From UMGS75 sp963648435 (GTDB taxonomy: Bacteria; Bacillota_I; Bacilli_A; ML615J-28; CAG-313), in contig CAVJDT010000024.1 in the NCBI GenBank assembly GCA_963648435.1, positions 1-26,029 on the forward strand: a DNA stretch of 26,029 bases, read 5' to 3'. Under the pieces are notes generated by a model, which made no database searches, had not been told where the DNA came from, and worked only from the letters and a program-made list of their open reading frames with translations. The position numbers and the translations under genes are program-made. Positions 1 through 7,180 of this stretch are shown piece after piece (positions within the stretch are counted from its first letter, which is position 1; every line of letters begins with the position of its first letter).

Positions 1-55
1 GAGCAACTGACTTGTAATCAGTAGGTTGTGGGTTCAATTCCTATAGTCGGCACCA
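1..55 (+). tRNA. tRNA-Thr (TGT), 5' end cut by window edge
   Basis: The D-arm remnant, anticodon arm, T arm and encoded CCA are present. The 7-nt anticodon loop CTTGTAA between ACTGA and TCAGT gives anticodon TGT. The acceptor 5' strand lies outside the window, so acceptor pairing cannot be checked. It is the first visible member of a ten-gene tandem array. Its anticodon arm is almost identical to that of the following tRNA-Lys. Confidence 0.93.
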
Positions 56-60
56 TTCTT

Positions 61-136
61 GTCCTCGTAGCTCAGTCGGTAGAGCAACTGACTTTTAATC
101 AGTGGGTCGGACGTTCGAATCGTCTCGGGGACACCA
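61..136 (+). tRNA. tRNA-Lys (TTT)
   Basis: A complete cloverleaf. Acceptor strand GTCCTCG pairs with CGGGGAC (one G-U), the anticodon loop is CTTTTAA (anticodon TTT) and CCA is encoded. It lies 5 nt after tRNA-Thr, so the two are surely cotranscribed. Confidence 0.97.
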
Positions 137-168
137 TTTTTAAATAGTATCTTTCGGGCATAAGTATT

Positions 169-255
169 GCCTGAGTGGCGGAATAGGTAGACGCGCAGGA
201 CTTAAAATCCTGTGGTAGCAATACCGTGCCGGTTCGATTCCGGCCTTAGGCACCA
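169..255 (+). tRNA. tRNA-Leu (TAA)
   Basis: A class II tRNA with a long variable arm. Acceptor GCCTGAG pairs with CTTAGGC (one G-U), the anticodon loop CTTAAAA gives TAA, and CCA is encoded. In the large Bacillus-type tRNA cluster the next genes would be Gly, Leu, Arg and Pro; here tRNA-Ala follows directly. Confidence 0.97.
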
Positions 256-262
256 AATATGT

Positions 263-338
263 GGGTCCATAGCTCAGCTGGGAGAGCACCTGTTTTGCAC
301 GCAGGGGGTCGAGGGTTCGAGTCCCTTTGGATCCACCA
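263..338 (+). tRNA. tRNA-Ala (TGC)
   Basis: A complete cloverleaf with acceptor GGGTCCA against TGGATCC (one G-U), anticodon loop TTTGCAC (TGC) and encoded CCA. It sits 7 nt after tRNA-Leu. Confidence 0.97.
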
Positions 339-356
339 TTTTTTGTATCACGATAT

Positions 357-433
357 GGCGGTGTAGCTTAGTTGGCTATAGCGTCCGGTTCATACCCGGA
401 AGGTCGGGGGTTCAAGTCCCTCCGCCGCTACCA
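357..433 (+). tRNA. tRNA-Met (CAT), elongator
   Basis: Acceptor GGCGGTG pairs with CGCCGCT through G-C and G-U pairs. The anticodon loop TTCATAC gives CAT, and CCA is encoded. The body (GGCGGTGTAGC start, CCGCCGCTACCA end) matches the Bacillus elongator tRNA-Met as I remember it. Cluster order (Ala-Met-Ile-Ser-fMet) supports elongator rather than initiator identity. Confidence 0.9.
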
Positions 434-445
434 TTTAAAAATTAT

Positions 446-522
446 GGACCTTTAGCTCAGTTGGTCAGAGCTCCCGGCTCATAACCGGTTGGTCCGGGGT
501 TCGAGTCCCTGAAGGTCCACCA
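446..522 (+). tRNA. tRNA-Ile2 (CAT, expected lysidine-modified)
   Basis: Acceptor GGACCTT pairs with AAGGTCC, the anticodon loop CTCATAA reads CAT, and CCA is encoded. The 5' half resembles the Bacillus tRNA-Ile that reads AUA after TilS converts C34 to lysidine. Its place between elongator Met and Ser in the cluster fits Ile2. Assignment to Ile is inferred from body sequence and order, since the DNA anticodon is the same as for Met. The outermost anticodon-stem pair is a C-T mismatch. Confidence 0.85.
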
Positions 523-544
523 TTATTATTATATAGATGATTAC

Positions 545-635
545 GGAGAAATACCCAAGTCTGGCTGAAGGGATCGGTCTTGAAAACCGACAGGGTGTAA
601 CAGCCGCGGGGGTTCGAATCCCTCTTTCTCCGCCA
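545..635 (+). tRNA. tRNA-Ser (TGA)
   Basis: A class II tRNA with a long variable arm. Acceptor GGAGAAA pairs with TTTCTCC, the anticodon loop CTTGAAA gives TGA, discriminator G is followed by encoded CCA. Confidence 0.97.
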
Positions 636-643
636 TCTTTTAT

Positions 644-720
<77 letters not shown>

Positions 721-727
721 ATAAAAT

Positions 728-804
728 GGTCCTGTGGTGTAGCGGTTTATCACGCCTGCCTGTCACGCAGGAGATCGCGGGTTCGATTCCCGTCAGGACC
801 GCCA
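728..804 (+). tRNA. tRNA-Asp (GTC)
   Basis: Acceptor GGTCCTG pairs perfectly with CAGGACC, the anticodon loop CTGTCAC gives GTC, discriminator G is followed by encoded CCA. Confidence 0.97.
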
Positions 805-810
805 TTAGGT

Positions 811-886
811 GGCTAGGTAGCTCAGTCGGTAGAGCAATGGACTGAAAATCCATGTGTCGCTGGTTCGATCCCGGCCCCAGCCACCA
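811..886 (+). tRNA. tRNA-Phe (GAA)
   Basis: The anticodon loop CTGAAAA between ATGGA and TCCAT gives GAA. Acceptor GGCTAGG pairs with CCCAGCC except for an A-C mismatch at pair 5-68. CCA is encoded. This is the last gene of the array; a terminator hairpin follows about 35 nt downstream. Confidence 0.96.
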
Positions 887-920
887 TCTATTTAGCTTTT
901 CCTTTTATATATATAGAAGC

Positions 921-948
921 GTTGTTCTTATTTGGACAACATTTTTTT
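921..948 (+). terminator. Rho-independent terminator of the tRNA array
   Basis: Stem GTTGTTC (921-927) pairs with GGACAAC (934-940, one G-U) around a 6-nt loop and is followed by A and seven T. It lies just downstream of tRNA-Phe. Confidence 0.8.
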
Positions 949-950
949 AT

Positions 951-980
951 AAATAAAAAAAGAGGGTTATACCTCTTTTT
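951..980 (-). terminator. Rho-independent terminator of plsX, overlapping its stop codon
   Basis: AAAAGAGG (958-965) pairs with CCTCTTTT (972-979) around a 6-nt loop. On the minus strand the 3' side is a U-rich run (951-960). The plsX stop codon lies in the loop. The T-run at 976-980 could also stop residual plus-strand transcription. Confidence 0.8.
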
Positions 981-1995
981 CTTCTACTGTATTATTTTTT
1001 ATTTCCATTGCAATTTTTTCTCGTAAATGGTTACTTTCAATTTTATAAGCTAAATTAATAGAGTGGAAAATTGATGATGCTTTAGCAGAACCATGTCCTT
1101 TTACAATTGTTTTATTAATACCTAACATTACAGCTCCACCATAGTTGTTATAATCCATAAGTTTTTTGATATCATAAATATCTTTTTTAAGAAGCAAAGC
1201 TCCAAGTTTATTTTTAAAACTCTTTGTGAATGTCTTTTTCAATAAAGTTAACATTTCAAGACAGGCACCTTCTGTTGATTTTAATAAAACATTACCGCTA
1301 AATCCATCACAAACTACTAAATCATATTTTCCTGTAAGTAAATCTCTACTCTCCATATTGCCTACAAAATTTATATTGCTTGTTTGTTTTAATAATTGAT
1401 ATGTTTGTTTTCTAAGCATATCACCTTTTTCTTCTTCCGTTCCAATATTTAATAAAGCAACTTTAGGCTTATCGATATTATAGGCAGATGTAAGATATAA
1501 ACTTCCCATTATTCCAAATTGTTGTAAGTAATAAGCATCACAATCAGCATTAGCACCACTATCACAAATTGCAACAATTTTACTAGGAACCATTGTAGGA
1601 AGAATTGGACAAAAAGCAGGTCTTTTTACCCCTTTTATTCTTCCAATCTTTAAAACAGCACCTGTAAGAATAGCTCCAGTTGAACCTGCGCTAACTAAAC
1701 AATTAATATCATCATTTTCCCGTAATAGGTCAAATGCTTTAACAAGTGAACTATCTGTTTTTTTCTTAATAGCTTCGGTTGGTTTGTCATTACAAGTTAT
1801 TTCATCAGTTGCATTTACAATTTCAATATTATTTGAATTGTAAGTATATTTTTTTAATTCATCTTCAAGTTTATCTTTTGGACCCACAAGAATTATATGA
1901 ATATCGGAGTTATTATTAATTGCTTGAATAGCTCCATCAATCATAATACCATACCCTCGATCAGCACCCAATGTATCTACGATAATTTTAATCAT
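967..1995 (-). CDS. plsX: Phosphate acyltransferase PlsX
   Basis: PlsX converts acyl-ACP and phosphate to acyl-phosphate, the acyl donor for PlsY in the first step of phosphatidic acid synthesis. It is a soluble, membrane-associated enzyme. The 342-residue product has family hallmarks in order: an N-terminal strand ending VDTLGAD, SAGSTGAILTGA, LLNIGTEEEKG, CDGFSGNVLLKSTEG and YGGAVMLGINKTIVKGHGSA. The first motif is usually VDAMGGD, so it is slightly degenerate here. I chose the ATG at 1995 because AGAGG lies just upstream and family members begin MIKIxVD. The in-frame upstream ATG would precede the promoter. plsX usually heads an operon with fabD, fabG and acpP; here it is a single gene with its own terminator. 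It is divergent from a DegV/FakB gene, which supplies acyl-phosphate by another route. Confidence 0.95.
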   Translation of the reverse strand: MIKIIVDTLGADRGYGIMIDGAIQAINNNSDIHIILVGPKDKLEDELKKYTYNSNNIEIVNATDEITCNDKPTEAIKKKTDSSLVKAFDLLRENDDINCLVSAGSTGAILTGAVLKIGRIKGVKRPAFCPILPTMVPSKIVAICDSGANADCDAYYLQQFGIMGSLYLTSAYNIDKPKVALLNIGTEEEKGDMLRKQTYQLLKQTSNINFVGNMESRDLLTGKYDLVVCDGFSGNVLLKSTEGACLEMLTLLKKTFTKSFKNKLGALLLKKDIYDIKKLMDYNNYGGAVMLGINKTIVKGHGSAKASSIFHSINLAYKIESNHLREKIAMEIKNNTVEEKEV

Positions 1996-2017
1996 ATTTT
2001 TACCTCTTTCTCTATAT

Positions 2018-2046
2018 ATTTTATCATTAATTGTCCTATACGTCAA
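2018..2046 (-). promoter_or_regulatory. Promoter of plsX
   Basis: On the minus strand the -35 is TTGACG (2046-2041) and the -10 is TAAAAT (2023-2018), with a 17-bp spacer. The expected start is about 2011, leaving a leader of some 16 nt that holds little more than the ribosome binding site. Confidence 0.8.
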
Positions 2047-2056
2047 CAAAGTTGAC
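2042..2056. promoter_or_regulatory. Palindrome shared by two divergent -35 boxes
   Basis: GTCAAC-AAA-GTTGAC is a perfect 6-bp inverted repeat. Each arm contains the -35 hexamer of one divergent promoter, so the two hexamers are separated by only 5 bp. The symmetry may simply follow from the abutting TTGAC elements, or it may be an operator. Confidence 0.6.
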
Positions 2057-2080
2057 TAAAAAGGAATAAAATGATATAAT
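2052..2080 (+). promoter_or_regulatory. Promoter of the DegV/acetyltransferase operon
   Basis: -35 TTGACT (2052-2057), 17-bp spacer, -10 TATAAT (2075-2080) with an extended -10 TGA directly before it. The predicted start is near 2087, which rules out the GTG at 2086 as initiation codon of the next gene. Confidence 0.88.
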
Positions 2081-2121
2081 ATAATGTGTCAAAAATGGCA
2101 AAAAAAAGAAAGGAAAAAATT

Positions 2122-2991
2122 ATGTTAGTATTATTTACCGATACTGATACTGATTTAACACCAGTAGATGCTAAGGAATATGGTTATAAACTAATTAGTA
2201 TGCCATATATTATTGATGAAAAAGTAATATATCCATATGTTGATTTTGAAACATTTGATTACAAAACATTTTATGGTATGTTACGGAGTGGGGTGTTACC
2301 TAAAACTTGTGGATTAAGTCCTGAAATGTATATTGATTATTTTGAACCAGAATTTAAAAATGGTAATGATATTTTATATGTTCATTTTTCTTCCACAATG
2401 AGTGGAACATTTAATGCAATGTATCTTGCATTAGAAGAACTAAAAGAAAAATATCCTGAACGTAAAGTATACACAATAGACACAAAAGGAATCACAATTT
2501 GTAGTTTAAATATAGTAAAAGAAATTGGTGATATGTATAAAAACGGAAAAACTTTAGACGATATTTTGGAATGGTCTAAAACCGAAGTAGATAAATTTGC
2601 TACATATTTTTACGCAGATAACTTAAACTTTTTTAGATTAAGTGGTCGTGTCAGTAATCTTTCCGCAACACTTGGTACTGTATTTGGAATTCATCCCATT
2701 ATATATATGAATTCTGAAGGAAAGATGTTAAGTATTAGTAAAGCAAAAGGGAAAAATAAAACGTTAAATAAATTAGTAGATTATGTTGTAGATTTACAAG
2801 AAGATATTAAAAATCATCGTGTAATAATAGCACATAGTGATGCTATAGAATTAGCGAAAGAACTTGGGGGAAAATTAAAACAACAATTTGGAAATGATTT
2901 GAACATTGAGTATGTGGTTGTCAACCCAACTGCCGGTAGTCATTGTGGTCCTTCGGCGATAGGTGTTTCATTTCATGCCAAGCATAGATAA
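2122..2991 (+). CDS. DegV family protein (FakB-type fatty-acid-binding subunit)
   Basis: DegV/FakB proteins hold a fatty acid so that the kinase FakA can phosphorylate it to acyl-phosphate, which then enters phospholipid synthesis. The 289-residue protein has the family layout: an N-terminal TDTDTDLTP in place of the common TDSxADL, HFSSTMSGTFNAM (the Ser/Thr fatty-acid carboxylate site), RLSGRVSN followed by GIHPI, and a C-terminal GSHCGPSAIGVSFH. I chose the ATG at 2122 because AGAAAGGA precedes it and because the upstream GTG lies at the transcription start. It is divergent from plsX, whose product also makes acyl-phosphate. No fakA (DAK domain) is in the window. The acetyltransferase gene starts 8 nt after this stop and is probably cotranscribed. 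Ligand specificity cannot be read from the sequence. Confidence 0.9.
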   Translation: MLVLFTDTDTDLTPVDAKEYGYKLISMPYIIDEKVIYPYVDFETFDYKTFYGMLRSGVLPKTCGLSPEMYIDYFEPEFKNGNDILYVHFSSTMSGTFNAMYLALEELKEKYPERKVYTIDTKGITICSLNIVKEIGDMYKNGKTLDDILEWSKTEVDKFATYFYADNLNFFRLSGRVSNLSATLGTVFGIHPIIYMNSEGKMLSISKAKGKNKTLNKLVDYVVDLQEDIKNHRVIIAHSDAIELAKELGGKLKQQFGNDLNIEYVVVNPTAGSHCGPSAIGVSFHAKHR

Positions 2992-2999
2992 GGATATAT

Positions 3000-4118
3000 A
3001 TGATAGAAGTAAGAGAAGTAAAAAAAAGAAAAGAAAAAAAAGAGTTTGTTAATTTTCCATTACAATTATATAAAAATAATCCATATTTTGTTCCACCACT
3101 ATATGGTGAAGAAATGTCGATATTTAAAGAAAACTATATTTATTATGACCAATCTGAAGCAATATACTTTAATGCCTATTTAGATGGTAAAATGGTAGGT
3201 AGAATCTCTGGTATTTTACAAAAGGCAAGTAATGAAAAATGGAATCAAAAAAGAATTAGATTTACAAGATTTGATTGTATTAATAATCAAGAAGTAGCAA
3301 ATGAATTATTTAAATATATTGAAATTTGGGCAAAAGAAAAAGGAATGAATGAAATAGTCGGTCCCCTTGGATTTTCGGATTTAGAAAGAGAAGGATTATT
3401 AATTGAAGGATTTGACCAAATGTCTACTTTTGAAGAACAATATAATTATGATTATTATCAAAAATTAATTGAAAATTGTGGATACGAAAAAGAAATAGAC
3501 TGGGTTGAAAGTAGATTAAGATTACCAAAAGAAATTGACCCACGACTTGAAAAAATTAGTGGAATGATGTTAAAGAAATATAATTTATCATTTGGTAAAT
3601 CTAAAAACATTAACGAATTCGTTAAAAAATATGGAGATCAATTCTTTGATATAATAGATAAAACATATGATAAAATATATGGTACCGTTCCTTGTACTGA
3701 ACGTGTAAAAAAAAGCTTAATCAAAAGCTTTAAATTAATTGTTAATGTTAATAATGTGGCCGTAATTGTTGATGAAAATGATAAAGTAGTATGCTTTGGA
3801 CTTGCATTTCCTGCTATTGGAAAAGCCCTACAAAAGTCTGGAGGCAGACTTACAATTCCAACCCTAATTAAATTGTTAAAAATTATTAAAAAACCAAGAA
3901 TCATAGATTTAGGTTTAATAGGTGTACTTCCTGAATATCAAATGAGAGGAATTAGCACAGCTTTAATATCTAAAATATTAACAATCTTAAAGGATAATGA
4001 AATTGAATACGCAGAAACAAATTTAAATTTAGAAACAAATTTAAACATTCAAAATCAATGGAAAAACTTTGATGCTACACAACATAAACGTAGACGATGC
4101 TTTATTAAGAAAATTTAA
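3000..4118 (+). CDS. GNAT-superfamily N-acetyltransferase (YghO-like)
   Basis: A 372-residue soluble protein of a poorly characterised GNAT-like family. The N-terminal half carries typical family words such as YKNNPYFVPPLYGEE and the acyl-CoA-site region GPLGFSD. The C-terminal part shows LIGVLPEYQMRGISTALI, a GNAT motif A with the Q-x-x-R/G-x-G/S pyrophosphate loop, then the ETNLNLETN and HKRRRCFIKKI segments. The substrate is unknown. The start is set by AAGGA overlapping the stop of the DegV gene 8 nt upstream. A strong hairpin terminator follows. Cotranscription with a fatty-acid carrier could hint at acyl rather than acetyl transfer, but this is inference only. Confidence 0.78.
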   Translation: MIEVREVKKRKEKKEFVNFPLQLYKNNPYFVPPLYGEEMSIFKENYIYYDQSEAIYFNAYLDGKMVGRISGILQKASNEKWNQKRIRFTRFDCINNQEVANELFKYIEIWAKEKGMNEIVGPLGFSDLEREGLLIEGFDQMSTFEEQYNYDYYQKLIENCGYEKEIDWVESRLRLPKEIDPRLEKISGMMLKKYNLSFGKSKNINEFVKKYGDQFFDIIDKTYDKIYGTVPCTERVKKSLIKSFKLIVNVNNVAVIVDENDKVVCFGLAFPAIGKALQKSGGRLTIPTLIKLLKIIKKPRIIDLGLIGVLPEYQMRGISTALISKILTILKDNEIEYAETNLNLETNLNIQNQWKNFDATQHKRRRCFIKKI

Positions 4119-4179
4119 AAGAGAGCTATCATTTGTGGTTAAATAAGATAACTATTAATGATAACTCTTTTTATTTTTT
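4119..4179 (+). terminator. Terminator of the DegV/acetyltransferase operon
   Basis: AGAGAGCTATCAT (4120-4132) pairs with ATGATAACTCTTT (4158-4170) with one C-A mismatch, around a 25-nt loop, and is followed by a long T-rich run (4168-4179). The T-run overlaps the 3' end of the minus-strand cysteine-rich ORF. Confidence 0.75.
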
Positions 4180-4299
4180 CCGCTTTTTAATTATAAAAAA
4201 ACATTCATTAAGTGAAAGTGTACAACAACCATTGTAAAAACAATCTCCACATTTTTCTCTAGTTTTACCTTTTGGTTTTATATCTTCTTTTCTTTTCAT
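4171..4299 (-). CDS. Cysteine-rich 42-residue mini-protein, unrecognised
   Basis: A complete short ORF on the minus strand with a strong ribosome binding site (AAGGGGG, 8 nt before the ATG at 4299) and a TAA stop at 4171. The product has a lysine-rich N-terminus (MKRKEDIKPKGKTR), a central block CGDCFYNGCCTLSLNEC and a basic tail ending KKRKK. The cysteines are C17, C20, C25, C26 and C33, spaced C-x2-C-x4-CC-x6-C, which could bind zinc or an iron-sulfur cluster or form disulfides. There is no signal peptide or membrane segment. A TATACT -10 candidate lies at 4327-4322, placed relative to the ATG as in plsX, but I see no good -35. It is divergent from the 4405 operon and convergent with the acetyltransferase gene. 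I do not recognise the family. A chance ORF with this RBS and cysteine pattern is unlikely but not excluded. Confidence 0.6.
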   Translation of the reverse strand: MKRKEDIKPKGKTREKCGDCFYNGCCTLSLNECFFIIKKRKK

Positions 4300-4359
4300 T
4301 TTTTATCCCCCTTGTAGTATTAGTATAACCCAAAATCTAAAAACTATACATTGATTTTC

Positions 4360-4388
4360 TTGCAAAAAAAAGATGATTATGTTAAAAT
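4360..4388 (+). promoter_or_regulatory. Promoter of the DUF2779 operon
   Basis: -35 TTGCAA (4360-4365), 17-bp spacer, -10 TAAAAT (4383-4388). The expected start near 4395 leaves a leader of about 10 nt before the ATG at 4405. Confidence 0.65.
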
Positions 4389-4404
4389 TATAAACGGTGA
4401 TAAT

Positions 4405-5214
4405 ATGGAAGAACAAATGAATATTAATGAGTTTGAATTAATAAAAGAAGAATTAATAATTAAAGATATGCATAAAGTAATAATTCTGGATAAAGCCTTA
4501 TTTAGTGATTTTGATAAAGCAACAATCCTTAATAAAATTAAGCAATTAGAAGTTGATTATATATATAATACTATTGCATATGGAATTAAAGTCATAGAAA
4601 GTTGTGATGAATTACTAAGCGAACAAGCTAAAAAATATGATAATGTTGTTAATAAATTACCTCTAATAATCCTTAAGGAGAAACACCTAGATTTTATTTA
4701 TCAACGTGAATTGTCAAAAATTAAAACGGTAAATGAAATTATGATGGAACTAATTAGTCGTGAATTTAATGATGATGATAATCAATACATTATTTTAACT
4801 AAAAACATCACGAAAATAATAGATGAAATTATATATATATCGGTTGATAACTTTCTTTTACTTGATGATGTTCATAATATAGAAAGCAACCATCATGAAA
4901 AATATGCGGGGGAAATACCTGATATATATTTTAGTGATATTATTTATACATATTTAGATATAATGAAAAAATTTAAAGGTACACTATTAAAAGAAGATGA
5001 AAAAACATATATAATTAGATTTAAAAAATATCAATTTAAAGTATTGTTAATTTACTCATATGAGGAATTATACAATGAAGAAATTGAATTATCTAAGTAT
5101 GATTTAATTATTGAAGATACTCATACCACTTTAAGGGATAGTAAATTATTACAAAATCAAATGTTACTTGATATTTATCAAACAATTAAACCTGGTAAAT
5201 ATTTTAAGGAGTAA
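4405..5214 (+). CDS. Unrecognised acidic protein, operon partner of the DUF2779 nuclease
   Basis: A 269-residue soluble protein rich in Asp, Glu, Ile and Lys. It has no signal peptide, no membrane segment and no motif I can name. The N-terminal 120 residues look mostly helical. The second half contains a possible alpha/beta section with hydrophobic strands (TYIIRFKKYQFKVLLIYSY, YDLIIEDTH). I took the ATG at 4405 rather than the TTG at 4351, since the TTG lies upstream of the predicted promoter. The ribosome site GGTGA is weak. The next gene starts 2 nt after this stop and its AAGGAG overlaps this gene's end, so the two are surely cotranslated and probably work together. Function is unknown. 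Confidence 0.75.
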   Translation: MEEQMNINEFELIKEELIIKDMHKVIILDKALFSDFDKATILNKIKQLEVDYIYNTIAYGIKVIESCDELLSEQAKKYDNVVNKLPLIILKEKHLDFIYQRELSKIKTVNEIMMELISREFNDDDNQYIILTKNITKIIDEIIYISVDNFLLLDDVHNIESNHHEKYAGEIPDIYFSDIIYTYLDIMKKFKGTLLKEDEKTYIIRFKKYQFKVLLIYSYEELYNEEIELSKYDLIIEDTHTTLRDSKLLQNQMLLDIYQTIKPGKYFKE

Positions 5215-5216
5215 AT

Positions 5217-7151
5217 ATGCGTATATCAAAAACTTTATTTAAGAATTTTATTAGATGTGCTAATTTTCCATCTTTATATGATATGTACATTAATCGTGGT
5301 GCTCATAACGTAACAGAAATAGATGGAGAAAAAGTATCAACCTTAGAAAATGAAGTAAATAAAATGTCAGATACTGTGTTTACTGAACTTGATGATAAAA
5401 GTATGGAGATATTTACTTCAATGTTTGATGAAGAAACAGGAGTAGATTTAACTAATGTTACAAGTGCACAATTACAAGCTTTCGCAAACACTTTTGTTGA
5501 AGTTGAACGATTGGCAATTAAACAAGCTAGTGAAATATTTAATCATGATATTAAAGCATCTACTATTACATCAGAACAACAATCATTTGAATTTACAGAA
5601 AATGATAACACATATTATTGTTATTTAGATGGATATATGGAAGATGGAAATAGAATAAATATATTTGAAGTAAAAGCTACAACTAGTAAAAAATATGATG
5701 AATGTGAATTAACAATAAGAAAAAATAAGTTTGGCCCAGGTGGTAAATATCCCCTTTTTGTAAAAGATAATAAAGGAATAATGCAATATGTAGGAAATGA
5801 TTATTTAGGCCAAGAATTAGGCGGAAAAGTAGTCACACCAAAAGATTTAGATAATAAAATCAAAAGATTAACAGATTTATATTCACCACTTGGTAAATAT
5901 ATCTATGACCTTTCTGTTGAAAGATATATTGTTGAACATAGTATTGATAATAAAGAAAAAGATATCCATTATTATTTAATAGTTCTTAATGCAAAATATA
6001 TATATAATGGTTTAAAAGATGAAAAAGGTCCAGTATATGGACCTGATGATAATGGTAATTTATTATTTAACATTTATGATATGACATATATTACAAGTCT
6101 TATTCAAGAAGAAATTGAATTAAAAAAACAAAAACTTGAATACGACCAAGAACATTTAACAGTAAATTATCATAGATTTGGTACACCTTGTGAATATAAG
6201 AAAACAACATCATGTAAGTTTTTTCCAATATGCGCAAAACGTATTTTAAAAGATGGTTCAATTTTAGAATATATGAATAAGAATTATGCTTTTAAAAATG
6301 GTAATGGCGATATTATTACAATGTATGATTTAATTAATCAAGGAGTATATATGATACCAGATGCTAGACCATATATAAGCAGACTTGATAACATTGCTCA
6401 ATATGATTGTTATGTTAATAACACAACCTACATTGATTTAGAACGAATTAGAAAAGCCTTAAATGCCATAACTTATCCAATATTTCATTTAGATTTTGAA
6501 AGTTATAATTCCCCACTTCCAAGATTTAAGGGCGAAAACCCATATATGCAATCATTATTTCAGTATTCATTACATGTAGAAAAAACTCCCGGTGTATGTG
6601 ATATTGTTAAAAATCACACAGAGTATTTAGCACCAGACCACGAGGACCACCGTGAAGACTTAATCAAGAAGTTAATTCATGATATTGATTTATCAAATGG
6701 GGGAATAGTTATGGTATATAATCAAAATTTTGAAAAAACAAGACTCCATGAACTTGCTAGAATGTTCCCTAAATACGCAAAAGAATTAGATAATATTAAT
6801 GACCATATCTTTGATTTACTGGCGGTATTACATGGAGATAAAACTTTATTTGATGAAATAACCACAAAAGAAGAAAAAGAAGAATATCAAAATAGACCAC
6901 CATTTACTTATTATAATAACAAAATGCATGGATCATTTTCAATAAAAAAGGTTTTACCGATTTTTACTAATTTAACTTACAGTAATTTAATTGTTAAAAA
7001 TGGTACAGAAGCAATCCTTACATATGGGCTTTTACCTACTTTAACCCCTAAAGAATATGAAGAAAAATACCTTGCTTTAAGAGTGTATTGTAGACAAGAT
7101 ACTTGGGCTATGGTTGAAATATTAAGGGGGTTAAGAAGAAGTTTTGAATAA
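5217..7151 (+). CDS. DUF2779 protein: Cas4/AddB-like nuclease fused to a DEDD-type exonuclease domain
   Basis: A 644-residue protein of the DUF2779 family. The N-terminal half shows a PD-(D/E)XK pattern, D138 followed by E151-V-K153 in NIFEVKAT. It also has four cysteines placed as in Cas4 and AddB: C14 near the start, then C325, C333 and C339 (CEYKKTTSCKFFPIC). These probably hold an iron-sulfur cluster. The C-terminal part resembles an RNase H-fold 3'-5' exonuclease: FHLDFES (D426, E428), VYNQNFEKTRL, IFDLL and CRQDTWAM (D628). The predicted role is nucleic-acid processing in the cytoplasm. No substrate or pathway is known to me, and domain roles are inferred from motifs. The start is set by AAGGAG overlapping the previous stop. 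A perfect 12-bp terminator follows directly and is shared with convergent rimO. Confidence 0.82.
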   Translation: MRISKTLFKNFIRCANFPSLYDMYINRGAHNVTEIDGEKVSTLENEVNKMSDTVFTELDDKSMEIFTSMFDEETGVDLTNVTSAQLQAFANTFVEVERLAIKQASEIFNHDIKASTITSEQQSFEFTENDNTYYCYLDGYMEDGNRINIFEVKATTSKKYDECELTIRKNKFGPGGKYPLFVKDNKGIMQYVGNDYLGQELGGKVVTPKDLDNKIKRLTDLYSPLGKYIYDLSVERYIVEHSIDNKEKDIHYYLIVLNAKYIYNGLKDEKGPVYGPDDNGNLLFNIYDMTYITSLIQEEIELKKQKLEYDQEHLTVNYHRFGTPCEYKKTTSCKFFPICAKRILKDGSILEYMNKNYAFKNGNGDIITMYDLINQGVYMIPDARPYISRLDNIAQYDCYVNNTTYIDLERIRKALNAITYPIFHLDFESYNSPLPRFKGENPYMQSLFQYSLHVEKTPGVCDIVKNHTEYLAPDHEDHREDLIKKLIHDIDLSNGGIVMVYNQNFEKTRLHELARMFPKYAKELDNINDHIFDLLAVLHGDKTLFDEITTKEEKEEYQNRPPFTYYNNKMHGSFSIKKVLPIFTNLTYSNLIVKNGTEAILTYGLLPTLTPKEYEEKYLALRVYCRQDTWAMVEILRGLRRSFE

Positions 7152-7180
7152 AAAAGTTAGAGCTACAACTCTAACTTTTT
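7151..7180. terminator. Bidirectional terminator between the DUF2779 gene and rimO
   Basis: A perfect 12-bp stem: AAAAAGTTAGAG (7151-7162), loop CTACAA, CTCTAACTTTTT (7169-7180). The arms begin with A-runs and end with T-runs, so it works on both strands. It overlaps the last base of the DUF2779 stop and the rimO stop codon. Confidence 0.9.

Noticed and set aside
212..484. A 90-residue plus-strand ORF across several tRNA genes
   Set aside because: It runs through tRNA-Leu, -Ala, -Met and -Ile2. It contains the typical IAQLGEHLF and GPLAQLVRAPGS artefacts of tRNA reading frames.
2086..2121. GTG start for the DegV gene
   Set aside because: The predicted transcription start is at about 2087, so this codon would not be in the mRNA. 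The ATG at 2122 has a good ribosome site.
4351..4404. TTG start extending the first gene of the DUF2779 operon
   Set aside because: The extension overlaps the predicted promoter and has no ribosome site.
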